DNA of 7,880 nucleotides from Patescibacteria group bacterium (lineage in GTDB: Bacteria; Patescibacteriota; Patescibacteriia; 2-12-FULL-60-25), in assembly GCA_018817245.1 (NCBI GenBank), contig JAHIUG010000110.1:1-7880 (forward strand). Direction: 5' to 3'. The notes beneath the pieces were generated by a model. It did no database searches. It was not told the origin of the DNA and saw only the letters and a program-made list of their open reading frames with translations. Every line of letters starts with the position of its first letter. Position 1 is the first letter of the stretch. This document shows positions 1 through 5,419 of this stretch, piece by piece. The translations under genes were made by a program, and so were the position numbers.

Positions 1-98
1 AAACGCGGAGTATGAACTTCCAAAAACCCGCACTGGTCAAACCAAGCGCGGATTAATTTTACGATCTCTGAACGAGCGCGGACTTTTTCCTGATTCAT
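1..98 (-). CDS. Class II lysyl-tRNA-synthetase-like protein (EpmA/GenX-like), N-terminal fragment
   Basis: Only the first 32 codons lie in the window; the gene runs off the left edge. The peptide starts MNQEKVRARSEIVKLIRAWF and continues to GFLEVHTPR. This is the entry of a class II (Asp/Asn/Lys group) synthetase catalytic domain, where 'R..ii..ir.wf...gFlEVeTP' is motif 1. The catalytic core begins at once, with no room for the N-terminal OB-fold anticodon-binding domain of true LysRS/AsnRS/AspRS. That is the architecture of EpmA (GenX/PoxA), which attaches beta-lysine to elongation factor P; other OB-less LysRS paralogues are possible. Its ATG (98-96) shares one base with the rpsR stop (TAATG), so it is probably translated by coupling and belongs to the rpsF-ssb-rpsR operon. 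The family is well supported; the EpmA subtype is an inference from the missing OB fold. Confidence 0.7.
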   Translation of the reverse strand, partial: MNQEKVRARSEIVKLIRAWFDQCGFLEVHTPR

Positions 99-310
99 TA
101 AACAGTATACGGCAATAGTGCCATGAATCGCGCACGCTTTATTGCCTGTGAAAGTTTGCGCTGATGTTTTGCACAAACACCCGATCTCTTGCGTGGAACA
201 ATTTTTCCAAACGAAGAAAGATAACGACGCAATGTGTCCGTATCTTTGTAATTTATTGCGCTAGCACTTGTCTGACAAAAGTAGCATTGTCTATTAATAT
301 TCTTATTCAT
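98..310 (-). CDS. rpsR: Small ribosomal subunit protein bS18
   Basis: A 70-aa protein of normal length for bS18, which sits on the 30S platform and pairs with bS6. The diagnostic core is complete: CYFC at residues 9-12, NYKDTDTLRRYLSSFGKI from residue 20, then PRKRSGVCAKHQRKL and IKRARFMALLPY near the C terminus. Cys9, Cys12, Cys46 and His49 form a CxxC...CxxH set, so this is the zinc-ribbon ('C+') version of bS18 rather than the zinc-free one. It is third in the order rpsF-ssb-rpsR. The 28-nt gap to ssb consists mostly of heptanucleotide repeats and offers no Shine-Dalgarno sequence before the ATG at 310-308. Its stop overlaps the start of the downstream synthetase-like gene. Confidence 0.96.
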   Translation of the reverse strand: MNKNINRQCYFCQTSASAINYKDTDTLRRYLSSFGKIVPRKRSGVCAKHQRKLSQAIKRARFMALLPYTV

Positions 311-315
311 AAATT

Positions 316-336
316 GCTATGTGTTACGTGCTACGT
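316..336. repeat. Heptanucleotide tandem array, GTTACGT family (3 units)
   Basis: Three adjacent 7-mers read GCTATGT, GTTACGT, GCTACGT on the plus strand and fill the ssb-rpsR gap. The ssb stop codon (TAG, 341-339) lies at its edge. On the coding (minus) strand the unit reads ACGTAAC or ACGTAGC, which carries a stop trinucleotide. The same family recurs at 1434-1475 and 4171-4212. Confidence 0.8.
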
Positions 337-338
337 GT

Positions 339-803
339 CTAAAACGGCACATCCTCTAAACGAATCTCTTCTTCACCAACTCCTTTGTCTACTGACGGCT
401 GTGCATTATTAGCCGGATACTGAGTAGTAGGTTGATTTGCAGACGATGGCTGCGAACCTGTCGGGGCACCTGCCGGAGCTCGATCCAACATGATCATATT
501 CTCGCAGATAATCTCAGTACGTGTTCGTTTTGATCCATCCTGTGCCTCCCAGTCACGAGTTTGCAATCTACCTTCGACATAAACCTTTCGACCCTTACCA
601 AGATACTGACCGCAGATATCCGCCAATCGACCCCACGCTACAATATTATGATATTCAACCCGTTCCTGCTTTTGGCCTGCCGCATCAGTCCACTGAGAAG
701 AAGTGGCTACTGAAAAATTTGCTACGTTTTGACCACTTGTAGTGGTGCGTATCTCAGGATCTCGTGTGAGGTTCCCGATTATCATTGCTCGATTTAAGTT
801 CAT
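339..803 (-). CDS. ssb: Single-stranded DNA-binding protein SSB
   Basis: A 154-aa protein with a classic bacterial SSB layout. An N-terminal OB fold spans roughly residues 1-110, starting MNLNRAMIIGNLTRDPEIR and including VEYHNIVAWGRLADICGQYL and KVYVEGRLQTRDW. A disordered Ala/Pro/Ser/Gln-rich linker follows, and then an acidic tip ending EEEIRLEDVPF. The tip corresponds to the DDDIPF-type tail that docks repair and replication partners; here it is relaxed to DVPF, keeping the Pro-Phe end. It coats single-stranded DNA in replication and repair. It lies between rpsF and rpsR, the usual bacterial arrangement. No Shine-Dalgarno sequence precedes the ATG at 803-801; the upstream gap holds a heptanucleotide array. 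Confidence 0.96.
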   Translation of the reverse strand: MNLNRAMIIGNLTRDPEIRTTTSGQNVANFSVATSSQWTDAAGQKQERVEYHNIVAWGRLADICGQYLGKGRKVYVEGRLQTRDWEAQDGSKRTRTEIICENMIMLDRAPAGAPTGSQPSSANQPTTQYPANNAQPSVDKGVGEEEIRLEDVPF

Positions 804-820
804 ATTGTTTGGAAGCTTGA

Positions 821-855
821 AGTTAGAAGTTAGAAGTTAGAAGATAGAAGTTATT
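821..855. repeat. Heptanucleotide tandem array, AGTTAGA family (5 units)
   Basis: Three perfect AGTTAGA units are followed by AGATAGA and AGTTATT. The array fills most of the rpsF-ssb gap, and the rpsF stop codon (TAA, 853-851) falls inside the last unit. Read on the coding strand the unit is TCTAACT, containing TAA; the plus strand also has TAG in every unit. The repeat is exact enough to be unmistakable; its function is unknown. Confidence 0.88.
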
Positions 856-1420
856 TTTCGGTTTCTTGTTCTTCAGTTTCCTTTGGGGCTGCCTCGCTTG
901 TTAATGCTTGATCAATCTTCTTATCAAGTTCTTCATCTGACAAAACCGGCACTGCCTCTGTCTTTTCTTCAGACTTCTCGCCGGGTTCCGCCTCAATTAC
1001 AGCCACACCTGATTTGATCTCCTCAGCAACCTTACTCTTGTCCTTTGGCGCAGCTTCGCGACGACGACGGCCGCGACCACTAGACGTATCAACTTCCACC
1101 TCCTGGAACTGAACAAGTTCAAAACTGCCGCTACCGGCTTCTTCGGCTTTCAATATCAAATGACGCAACACATCCTTGGAAATTCTAAGCGATTCTTCCA
1201 ACTTTGCCATTAACGGAGTTTCTGCTGTCAGATTATCTAAAATATAATGACCGTAACGCACATTCTTAATTGGATAAGCCAACCTAAACTTGCCCAATCG
1301 TTTTGTTTCCGTAACGCTTGCGCCGTACTTTTCTAAAAGATTTTTCACATTCGACTCTACGCCTCCGATCTCATCATCAGTGAAGGTGGCGGGAATGATA
1401 TAGAGTAATTCGTATTGCAT
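851..1420 (-). CDS. rpsF: Small ribosomal subunit protein bS6 with long charged C-terminal tail
   Basis: A 189-aa protein. Residues 1-108 are the bS6 ferredoxin-like fold: MQYELLYIIPATFTDDEI, then GKFRLAYPIKNVRYGHYIL around 43-61 and ISKDVLRHLILKAE around 80-93. bS6 binds 16S rRNA together with bS18. The bacterial protein is typically about 95-135 aa; here about 80 extra residues follow. They comprise a basic patch (GRGRRRRE, 115-122), then a Glu/Lys/Ala-rich stretch, then a short predicted helix (SDEELDKKIDQAL, 161-173) and a Glu-rich end. The tail is low-complexity and probably disordered. It is the first gene of the rpsF-ssb-rpsR operon. The start at 1420-1418 matches the conserved N terminus; upstream there is only a weak AGG. 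A TATAAT box lies 34 nt upstream of the start. Confidence 0.95.
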   Translation of the reverse strand: MQYELLYIIPATFTDDEIGGVESNVKNLLEKYGASVTETKRLGKFRLAYPIKNVRYGHYILDNLTAETPLMAKLEESLRISKDVLRHLILKAEEAGSGSFELVQFQEVEVDTSSGRGRRRREAAPKDKSKVAEEIKSGVAVIEAEPGEKSEEKTEAVPVLSDEELDKKIDQALTSEAAPKETEEQETEK

Positions 1421-1433
1421 GTATTTATTAGCC

Positions 1434-1475
1434 TGATCGTGCTACGTGTTATGGATTATATCTTACGTGTAATAT
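1434..1475. repeat. Degenerate GTTACGT-family heptanucleotide array in a divergent promoter
   Basis: In 7-nt register this reads TGATCGT, GCTACGT, GTTATGG, ATTATAT, CTTACGT, GTAATAT. It is a diverged copy of the 4171-4212 array: both contain GCTACGTGTTATG followed by ATTA and end in ACGTGTAAT. They differ chiefly by one extra heptad here. The rpsF -10 box lies inside it on the minus strand. Confidence 0.65.
1455..1460 (-). promoter_or_regulatory. Candidate -10 box for the rpsF-ssb-rpsR operon
   Basis: A perfect TATAAT on the minus strand, 34 nt before the rpsF ATG, implying a leader of about 27 nt. No convincing -35 hexamer is found 16-18 nt upstream, so the call rests on the -10 and its location in a divergent intergenic region. 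Confidence 0.45.
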
Positions 1476-1553
1476 GGGAGAGACTATAAAAAATGGACGA
1501 TTATGTCAAGCGATCTTAGTTTTTTTGGCGTGATTAGTGTATTTTATACTGAT

Positions 1554-2741
1554 ATGAAACATTTTGCCGTATTTGGAACTCATCCTCGCCTTAGTTTAGC
1601 AGAATTTAAGGCTGCGCGCCCTAAAGCGAAAAATATTAAGGTAGATGATGAAGCGATCACGTTCGAAGACCCGGACTGGAATGGGCAAAAAATGATCGAT
1701 TTACTCGGTGGAACCGTAAAGTTGGGGGAGGTTGTATTAGAGGTTCCTATTTCAAAATTGGATGAGAGAATGCTGGCAAAGGTTGTGTTAGAAAATCCAC
1801 GTGCAGATAAAATTGTATTTGGGCTTTCTTTTTATGGCGGTCTTGCGTCTATTCGTAAAAAGATAGAAAAGCTGCCAATAAGATTAAAGCGCGAGCTTAA
1901 AGACACCGGAAGACATGTTAGATGGATGACTAGCGAGCACGGCAAATCACCAACTCCGGCAGCTGTGGCAAAGCTTGATCTGACGGATAAGGGATATGAT
2001 TTTGTATTGATTATTAATAATGACAGAGTAGCGATTGGATTAACCACTCATGTGCAGGATGCAGATGCGTGGAGTCTCAGGGATTACGGACGACCAGCGC
2101 GCAAAGCCAAAGCCGGAATGCTCCCACCTAAACTTGCTCGCATGATGGTGAATCTTGCTGAGCTTTCGGATGGAGGAGTGCTCCTCGATCCGTTCTGCGG
2201 ATCAGGAACTATTTTAATGGAAGCCGCTTTAGCTACCCAAGCCGAAAAAATAATCGGGTCGGATATTGATGCGAAACAAATCAAAGATACAAATGCGAAT
2301 TTGGATTGGCTGGTTCAACAAAACATTTTTAAGAACAACGAGCGCAAAAACATCCAAACTTTTGTTTCCGACATCAGAAAGTTAGACCCCCGGACCTCGG
2401 ACATCGGACCTCGGACGATTGACGTAGTCGTGACAGAAGGATATTTAGGACCGCCGCTCAAAGGCCATGAAACAAATGCCGGACTAGAAAAATCAGCAAC
2501 TGAAATCACAAACTTATGGCGTGATACATTTCAGGTCCTTCATCCACTACTAAAAGATAAAGGCCGTGTAGTTTGCATTTGGCCAGCCTATAAAACAAAG
2601 TTGGGATCTGCGCGCGTTGATTTATCTGAAGATAAGGAGCTGCTTAAAAAATTCAACATCCTAACTCCAGAGCCGATGATATATCACCGCCAAGGCCAAC
2701 ATATAAAGCGACAAATCATGATATTAGAGAAAAAGGGTTGA
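1554..2741 (+). CDS. THUMP-domain, Trm11-like SAM-dependent RNA methyltransferase
   Basis: Probable 395-aa tRNA/rRNA base methylase of the THUMP plus Rossmann-methyltransferase type (Trm11/TrmG10 group). I start it at 1554 (MKHFAVFGTHPRLSLAE), because that is where the family-like N terminus begins; an in-frame ATG at 1503 would add 17 residues that look like nothing known. Residues 1-170 form the ferredoxin-like and THUMP RNA-binding part. GRPARKAKAGMLPPKLARMM (around 179-198) is the linker preceding the catalytic domain. LLDPFCGSGTILMEA (around 210-224) is SAM motif I, and GSDID (235-239) is the acidic ribose-binding loop. The motif IV site, usually D/N-P-P-Y in N-methylating enzymes, is TEGYLGPP (294-301). 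Residues 277-288 are encoded by a heptanucleotide array. Exact target base unknown. Neither a Shine-Dalgarno sequence nor a terminator is visible. Confidence 0.82.
   Translation: MKHFAVFGTHPRLSLAEFKAARPKAKNIKVDDEAITFEDPDWNGQKMIDLLGGTVKLGEVVLEVPISKLDERMLAKVVLENPRADKIVFGLSFYGGLASIRKKIEKLPIRLKRELKDTGRHVRWMTSEHGKSPTPAAVAKLDLTDKGYDFVLIINNDRVAIGLTTHVQDADAWSLRDYGRPARKAKAGMLPPKLARMMVNLAELSDGGVLLDPFCGSGTILMEAALATQAEKIIGSDIDAKQIKDTNANLDWLVQQNIFKNNERKNIQTFVSDIRKLDPRTSDIGPRTIDVVVTEGYLGPPLKGHETNAGLEKSATEITNLWRDTFQVLHPLLKDKGRVVCIWPAYKTKLGSARVDLSEDKELLKKFNILTPEPMIYHRQGQHIKRQIMILEKKG
2391..2418. repeat. Heptanucleotide array inside the methylase gene (CGGACCT, 4 units)
   Basis: Four 7-mers in register: CGGACCT, CGGACAT, CGGACCT, CGGACGA. 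They encode part of a loop, LDPRTSDIGPRT, between the SAM-domain strands that carry SDIRK and IDVVV. Neither strand of this unit contains a stop trinucleotide, unlike the intergenic arrays. Three units add 21 nt, so a gain or loss of three keeps the frame. Confidence 0.8.
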
Positions 2742-2766
2742 CAAAACCCCAATTTTCTGATAGATT
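2738..2766 (+). promoter_or_regulatory. Strong sigma-70-type promoter for the coiled-coil gene
   Basis: A perfect TTGACA (-35, 2738-2743), a 17-bp spacer, then TAGATT (-10, 2761-2766) preceded by TGA (2758-2760), making an extended -10. The predicted transcription start is near 2773, giving a leader of about 50 nt. The -35 overlaps the TGA stop codon of the methylase. This is the best promoter match in the window. Confidence 0.7.
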
Positions 2767-2810
2767 CTAGCGTCGATCTTTTCATTATTTTTCATCCATA
2801 TTCACCAACA

Positions 2811-2816
2811 AGGAGG
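2811..2816 (+). promoter_or_regulatory. Consensus Shine-Dalgarno AGGAGG
   Basis: AGGAGG lies 7 nt before the ATG at 2824 (ideal spacing) and fixes that start codon. It is the only full Shine-Dalgarno sequence before any start codon in the window. Confidence 0.9.
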
Positions 2817-2823
2817 ACATACC

Positions 2824-3573
2824 ATGGGAGCCGAAGGAAAGAACCCGGAAGACGCTGAATATCCTAGACGACATTCTGAAACACAGAGACATGATCTTGG
2901 ATTGCCTAGTGTGCTAAGGACAGGTTCAGAGGCAACTCAGGGCAGACCTGTTGGAAGGCCGATCATAAAACCTAAGCTGGAACCAACGACAGAGCCAGCA
3001 CAAGTTACCAAGATTGATCCAGTACAGAGACCTAAGGTCGTTGATCTAGAAGGCATGACTCCGCTTAGCCGCATGAGCCGAGTGAGGGAAGCCACAGAAC
3101 AACGTATTAGCAACCTGAAAAAAGCACATGCAGATGAGATAGCTTCTCTGAAAGCAGAGCTACTTCGTGCGAAACGTGCTCAAAAGGAAGAACAGCAAGC
3201 GCACCAAGTCACCAAGCAAAGGCTGGCTGAAACAAATAACGAAGTTGATAGACTGCGTGCAATCCCTGTAGAAGACAGCGCTAAAGCGTTTGAGATCATC
3301 GAAACAGGGAAAATAGACCTGGTCAAAGCCTCAGCAACTATCTGGAAAATCCTTATAGAAACTTACAAAGAGATAGACATTGGTATGACAGGAGAAGTAA
3401 TCGAAAGGTGTCATGAAGCAGTTGCTACTCTGGGACTGAATATGCCTGACGACCAACTTCGAAAGATCGTAGATGATATCTTGAATGAGGGATTTGCGGA
3501 TGAACTGGAAGAAACCCCGCAAGAAGGTGATCGACCGACACACGTTGGTCACAAACCTCCTAGAAAGAAATGA
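2824..3573 (+). CDS. Hypothetical coiled-coil protein, unrecognised family
   Basis: A 249-aa cytoplasmic protein with no signal peptide, membrane segment or family motif that I recognise. Residues 1-75 are polar, charged and Pro-rich (GRPVGRPIIKPKLEP) and probably disordered. Residues 80-146 are a continuous Lys/Glu/Ala/Leu-rich helix with heptad spacing (EIASLKAELLRAKRAQ, then NNEVDRLRAI), a likely coiled coil. Residues 150-230 form a compact helical segment (KAFEIIETGKIDLVKASATI, then EVIERCHEAVATLGLNMPDD and KIVDDILNEGFADEL). The end is basic (HKPPRKK). Its signals are unusually good: TTGACA/extended -10 promoter, AGGAGG at 7 nt, and its own intrinsic terminator. It is thus a single-gene transcription unit probably expressed at high level. 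A structural, nucleoid or nucleic-acid-associated role is conceivable from the charge pattern, but nothing here proves one. Confidence 0.85.
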   Translation: MGAEGKNPEDAEYPRRHSETQRHDLGLPSVLRTGSEATQGRPVGRPIIKPKLEPTTEPAQVTKIDPVQRPKVVDLEGMTPLSRMSRVREATEQRISNLKKAHADEIASLKAELLRAKRAQKEEQQAHQVTKQRLAETNNEVDRLRAIPVEDSAKAFEIIETGKIDLVKASATIWKILIETYKEIDIGMTGEVIERCHEAVATLGLNMPDDQLRKIVDDILNEGFADELEETPQEGDRPTHVGHKPPRKK

Positions 3574-3599
3574 TCTTTCTACCCTTTCAAACTTAACTT

Positions 3600-3628
3600 A
3601 AACCACAGCACGGGCTGCGGTTTTTTTT
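3600..3628 (+). terminator. Intrinsic terminator of the coiled-coil gene
   Basis: A stem AACCACAGC (3601-3609) pairs with GCTGCGGTT (3614-3622) around an ACGG loop, with one A-C mismatch, followed by eight T (3621-3628). The U-tract points in the plus direction and overlaps the iscU stop codon region. On the minus strand the mismatch becomes a G-U pair but no U-tract follows, so it mainly serves the plus-strand gene. Confidence 0.8.
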
Positions 3629-4067
3629 ATTTATAGCGCTTCTCCCAATCCTCAATAGCTTTGCGCAAAGCTTGATCTCCTAAAACCGAACAATGAATCT
3701 TGCGAGCAGGCAATCCGCCCAGCCGCTCCACGATATGTCGTGGTGTAATCTTAGACGCGTCTTCCAATGACATGCCGCCATTTTCTGTTACCATGACAGA
3801 TAAAACCGAAGTTGATGCTATGGCTGAGGCACATCCAAAAGTTTTCCATTTCATCTCGGTTATCCGCAGGGTTGCCGGATCAACTTTGATCCATACTTTC
3901 ATTACATCTCCGCAAGCTGGCGAACCAACCATTCCCATGGCCGCGTCCTTGAGCGCGGATTCATCTTCAACATAATTCCGCGGATTAAAAAAATGATCCT
4001 TAACCTCGTCCGAATAAAACCAGCCGCTCTCTTGATCATGCGAAACTATATCTCCTTTATTATTCAT
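3627..4067 (-). CDS. iscU: IscU/NifU-type iron-sulfur cluster scaffold
   Basis: A 146-aa Fe-S scaffold on which clusters are built from sulfur delivered by the cysteine desulfurase. All ligand residues are present: Cys52 and Asp54 in SPACGDVM, Cys79 in KTFGCASAIASTS, and His125-Cys126 in KIHCSVLG. The family start motif appears as YSDEVKDHFFNPRN (residues 18-31), so about 16 residues are added at the N terminus (MNNKGDIVSHDQESG). The stretch that in Escherichia coli IscU is the LPPVK chaperone-recognition motif is LPARK here (119-123). It lies 132 nt downstream of iscS on the same strand, and no other isc genes (hscA, hscB, fdx, iscR) are in view. The ATG at 4067 has no clear Shine-Dalgarno sequence and starts 9 nt after a strong predicted RNA stem. 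No other in-frame ATG, GTG or TTG precedes the conserved region. Confidence 0.93.
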   Translation of the reverse strand: MNNKGDIVSHDQESGWFYSDEVKDHFFNPRNYVEDESALKDAAMGMVGSPACGDVMKVWIKVDPATLRITEMKWKTFGCASAIASTSVLSVMVTENGGMSLEDASKITPRHIVERLGGLPARKIHCSVLGDQALRKAIEDWEKRYK

Positions 4068-4076
4068 AATTTTCTT

Positions 4077-4166
4077 CTGTCATTTCGACCGGAGCCCCAC
4101 AATTCGACGGGGCGGAGCGGAGAAATCTTTTCGGACGAGATCTCTCCGCGTTGGTCGAGATGACAG
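4077..4166. repeat. 90-bp imperfect palindromic intergenic element (REP/MITE-like)
   Basis: It is bounded by 14-bp inverted repeats, CTGTCATTTCGACC (4077-4090) and GGTCGAGATGACAG (4153-4166), with one mismatch. Inside are a GCCCC/GGGGC hairpin (4094-4098 with 4109-4113) and a second stem GGAGAAATCT (4119-4128) with AGATCTCTCC (4138-4147), also one mismatch. The whole would fold as a closed stem carrying two hairpins in the iscS-iscU transcript. Sequences of the type GTCATTTCGACC...GGTCGAAATGACA are, from memory, dispersed intergenic palindromes in many environmental bacteria. It has no coding capacity. Mobility is inferred from the form only. Confidence 0.8.
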
Positions 4167-4170
4167 ATAT

Positions 4171-4212
4171 GTTACGTGTTACGTGCTACGTGTTATGTAT
4201 TACGTGTAATTT
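4171..4212. repeat. Heptanucleotide tandem array, GTTACGT family (6 units)
   Basis: The units are GTTACGT twice, GCTACGT, GTTATGT, ATTACGT, GTAATTT. The last two units encode the C terminus and stop (Asn-Tyr-Thr-stop, TAA at 4202-4200) of iscS. The coding-strand unit ACGTAAC carries TAA. The array abuts the 90-bp palindromic element. Confidence 0.88.
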
Positions 4213-5396
4213 TTCATATTCAATTTTAGCGGACTCATTGTACGCAGCTTTTCTATAACCCCTGGCACGACTTCAATTACGCGTTCAATATCTGCAGCGC
4301 TGGTTTTCTTACCCAGAGTAAAACGAATTGCTCCATGAGCGGCTTCGTACGGAAGTCCGAGCGCCGTGATCACGTACGAAGGTTCCAGCGATTTGGAAGC
4401 GCACGCAGATCCGGTTGAAACGTAAATTCCTTGTGCATCCAGATACAGAACCGCAGCTTCTCCCTCAGTATCCATAAAAGAAATATTCACATTATTAGGA
4501 AGCCTTTCGGCCACATGACCGTTCAATCTGGTTTTTGGAATTGTGAGCAGACCTTGAATTAATCGATCACGAAGTACGAATAATCGCGCGTTCTCATCCT
4601 CCTTTTCCGATTGCGCAATCTCCAGCGCTTTTGCCAAACCCACAATCCCCGGCACATTTTCTGTACCGGATCTAAGTCCGCGCTCTTGTCCGCCACCCCG
4701 AACAAGTGGTTCAAGATTTACGCCTTTGCGAAGATAAAGAAGCCCCACACCTTTTGGTCCGTAAATCTTTGAACCGTTCAAAGTCATTGTATCCACATGC
4801 AATTTCTCAACATCAAGCTCACATGCACCTGCAGCCTGACAAGCGTCAGTATGAAAATATGGGAGCGCAGTTTTATTTTGCTTGCGCCACTTTAAAATCT
4901 CACGCCCAATGTCTGCGATGAGTTGAATAGTTCCGATTTCATTATTTGCGTAAATGATTGAAACAAGAATCGTGTCCGCGCGCAGAGCCGCTGCCAGATC
5001 TTTTGGATCAATCAGTCCGTGTTTATCAACCGAGAGAATGGTGAGCTCAATTTCACCGTTCTTTTCCAAAAATTTTAACGGTTCTAGCACAGCAGGATGT
5101 TCGATTGCGCTCGTAATAACGTGACGCCCCTTTTCCTTATTCGCGCGAATGATTCCAATGACAGCAAGATTGTCGGATTCAGTGCCGCCGGATGTGAACA
5201 AAACTTCATGATCACGACAATTCAATATTCGGGCGATAGAATTGCGAGCGCCATCAACAGCTTTTTTTGCTTGCAAGCCAGCAGAATGAAAAGATGACGG
5301 ATTTGCATAAACCTCGCTTATGTACGGCAGCATAGCCTCAAGTACGCGAGACTCCACAAAAGTTGTGGCTGCATGATCTAGATAAATCTGCTCCAT
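4200..5396 (-). CDS. iscS: Cysteine desulfurase, IscS/NifS family
   Basis: A 398-aa PLP enzyme that takes sulfur from L-cysteine as a persulfide and passes it to IscU (and possibly tRNA thiolation). Length and motifs fit group I NifS/IscS. YLDHAATT lies at 5-12, SGGTESDN at 69-76 and the PLP-stacking His at 100 (AIEHPAVL). HTDACQAAG at 182-190 contains Asp184 and Gln187. The Schiff-base Lys is Lys210 in LNGSKIYGPKG, with Ser where IscS usually has His. The catalytic Cys332 lies in STGSACASKS, and IRFTLG at 357-362 holds the substrate-binding Arg358. The last three residues and the stop are made from a repeat array. It is the first gene of an iscS-iscU unit. TTGACA and a palindrome-centred -10 lie directly upstream, suggesting a leaderless, repressible transcript. 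There is no usable Shine-Dalgarno sequence. Confidence 0.95.
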   Translation of the reverse strand: MEQIYLDHAATTFVESRVLEAMLPYISEVYANPSSFHSAGLQAKKAVDGARNSIARILNCRDHEVLFTSGGTESDNLAVIGIIRANKEKGRHVITSAIEHPAVLEPLKFLEKNGEIELTILSVDKHGLIDPKDLAAALRADTILVSIIYANNEIGTIQLIADIGREILKWRKQNKTALPYFHTDACQAAGACELDVEKLHVDTMTLNGSKIYGPKGVGLLYLRKGVNLEPLVRGGGQERGLRSGTENVPGIVGLAKALEIAQSEKEDENARLFVLRDRLIQGLLTIPKTRLNGHVAERLPNNVNISFMDTEGEAAVLYLDAQGIYVSTGSACASKSLEPSYVITALGLPYEAAHGAIRFTLGKKTSAADIERVIEVVPGVIEKLRTMSPLKLNMKNYT

Positions 5397-5419
5397 ATTC
5401 CTAGTAAACTACTAGGAAT
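5397..5419. promoter_or_regulatory. 23-bp palindrome, candidate operator of iscS
   Basis: Perfect 10-bp arms, ATTCCTAGTA (5397-5406) and TACTAGGAAT (5410-5419), surround a 3-nt centre. It touches the iscS ATG and spans the -10 box, the normal place for a repressor site. Size and AT-rich centre resemble Rrf2-family (IscR-like) operators, but the sequence does not match the E. coli IscR consensus as I know it. Confidence 0.6.

Noticed and set aside
1503..1553. Upstream in-frame ATG giving the methylase 17 more residues
   Set aside because: The added peptide (MSSDLSFFGVISVFYTD) is unlike the family start, whereas MKHFAVFGTHPRLSLAE from 1554 fits. A TATAAA box 12 nt before 1503 leaves some doubt.
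4043..4058. AAAGGAG-like Shine-Dalgarno sequence inside the start of iscU
   Set aside because: No ATG, GTG or TTG follows in the iscU frame at a usable distance; an out-of-frame ATG 12 nt on opens only a shadow ORF.
5397..5419. Palindrome read as an mRNA hairpin hiding the iscS start
   Set aside because: With the best promoter, transcription would start inside or past the palindrome, so the hairpin would not be in the mRNA; a DNA operator fits better.
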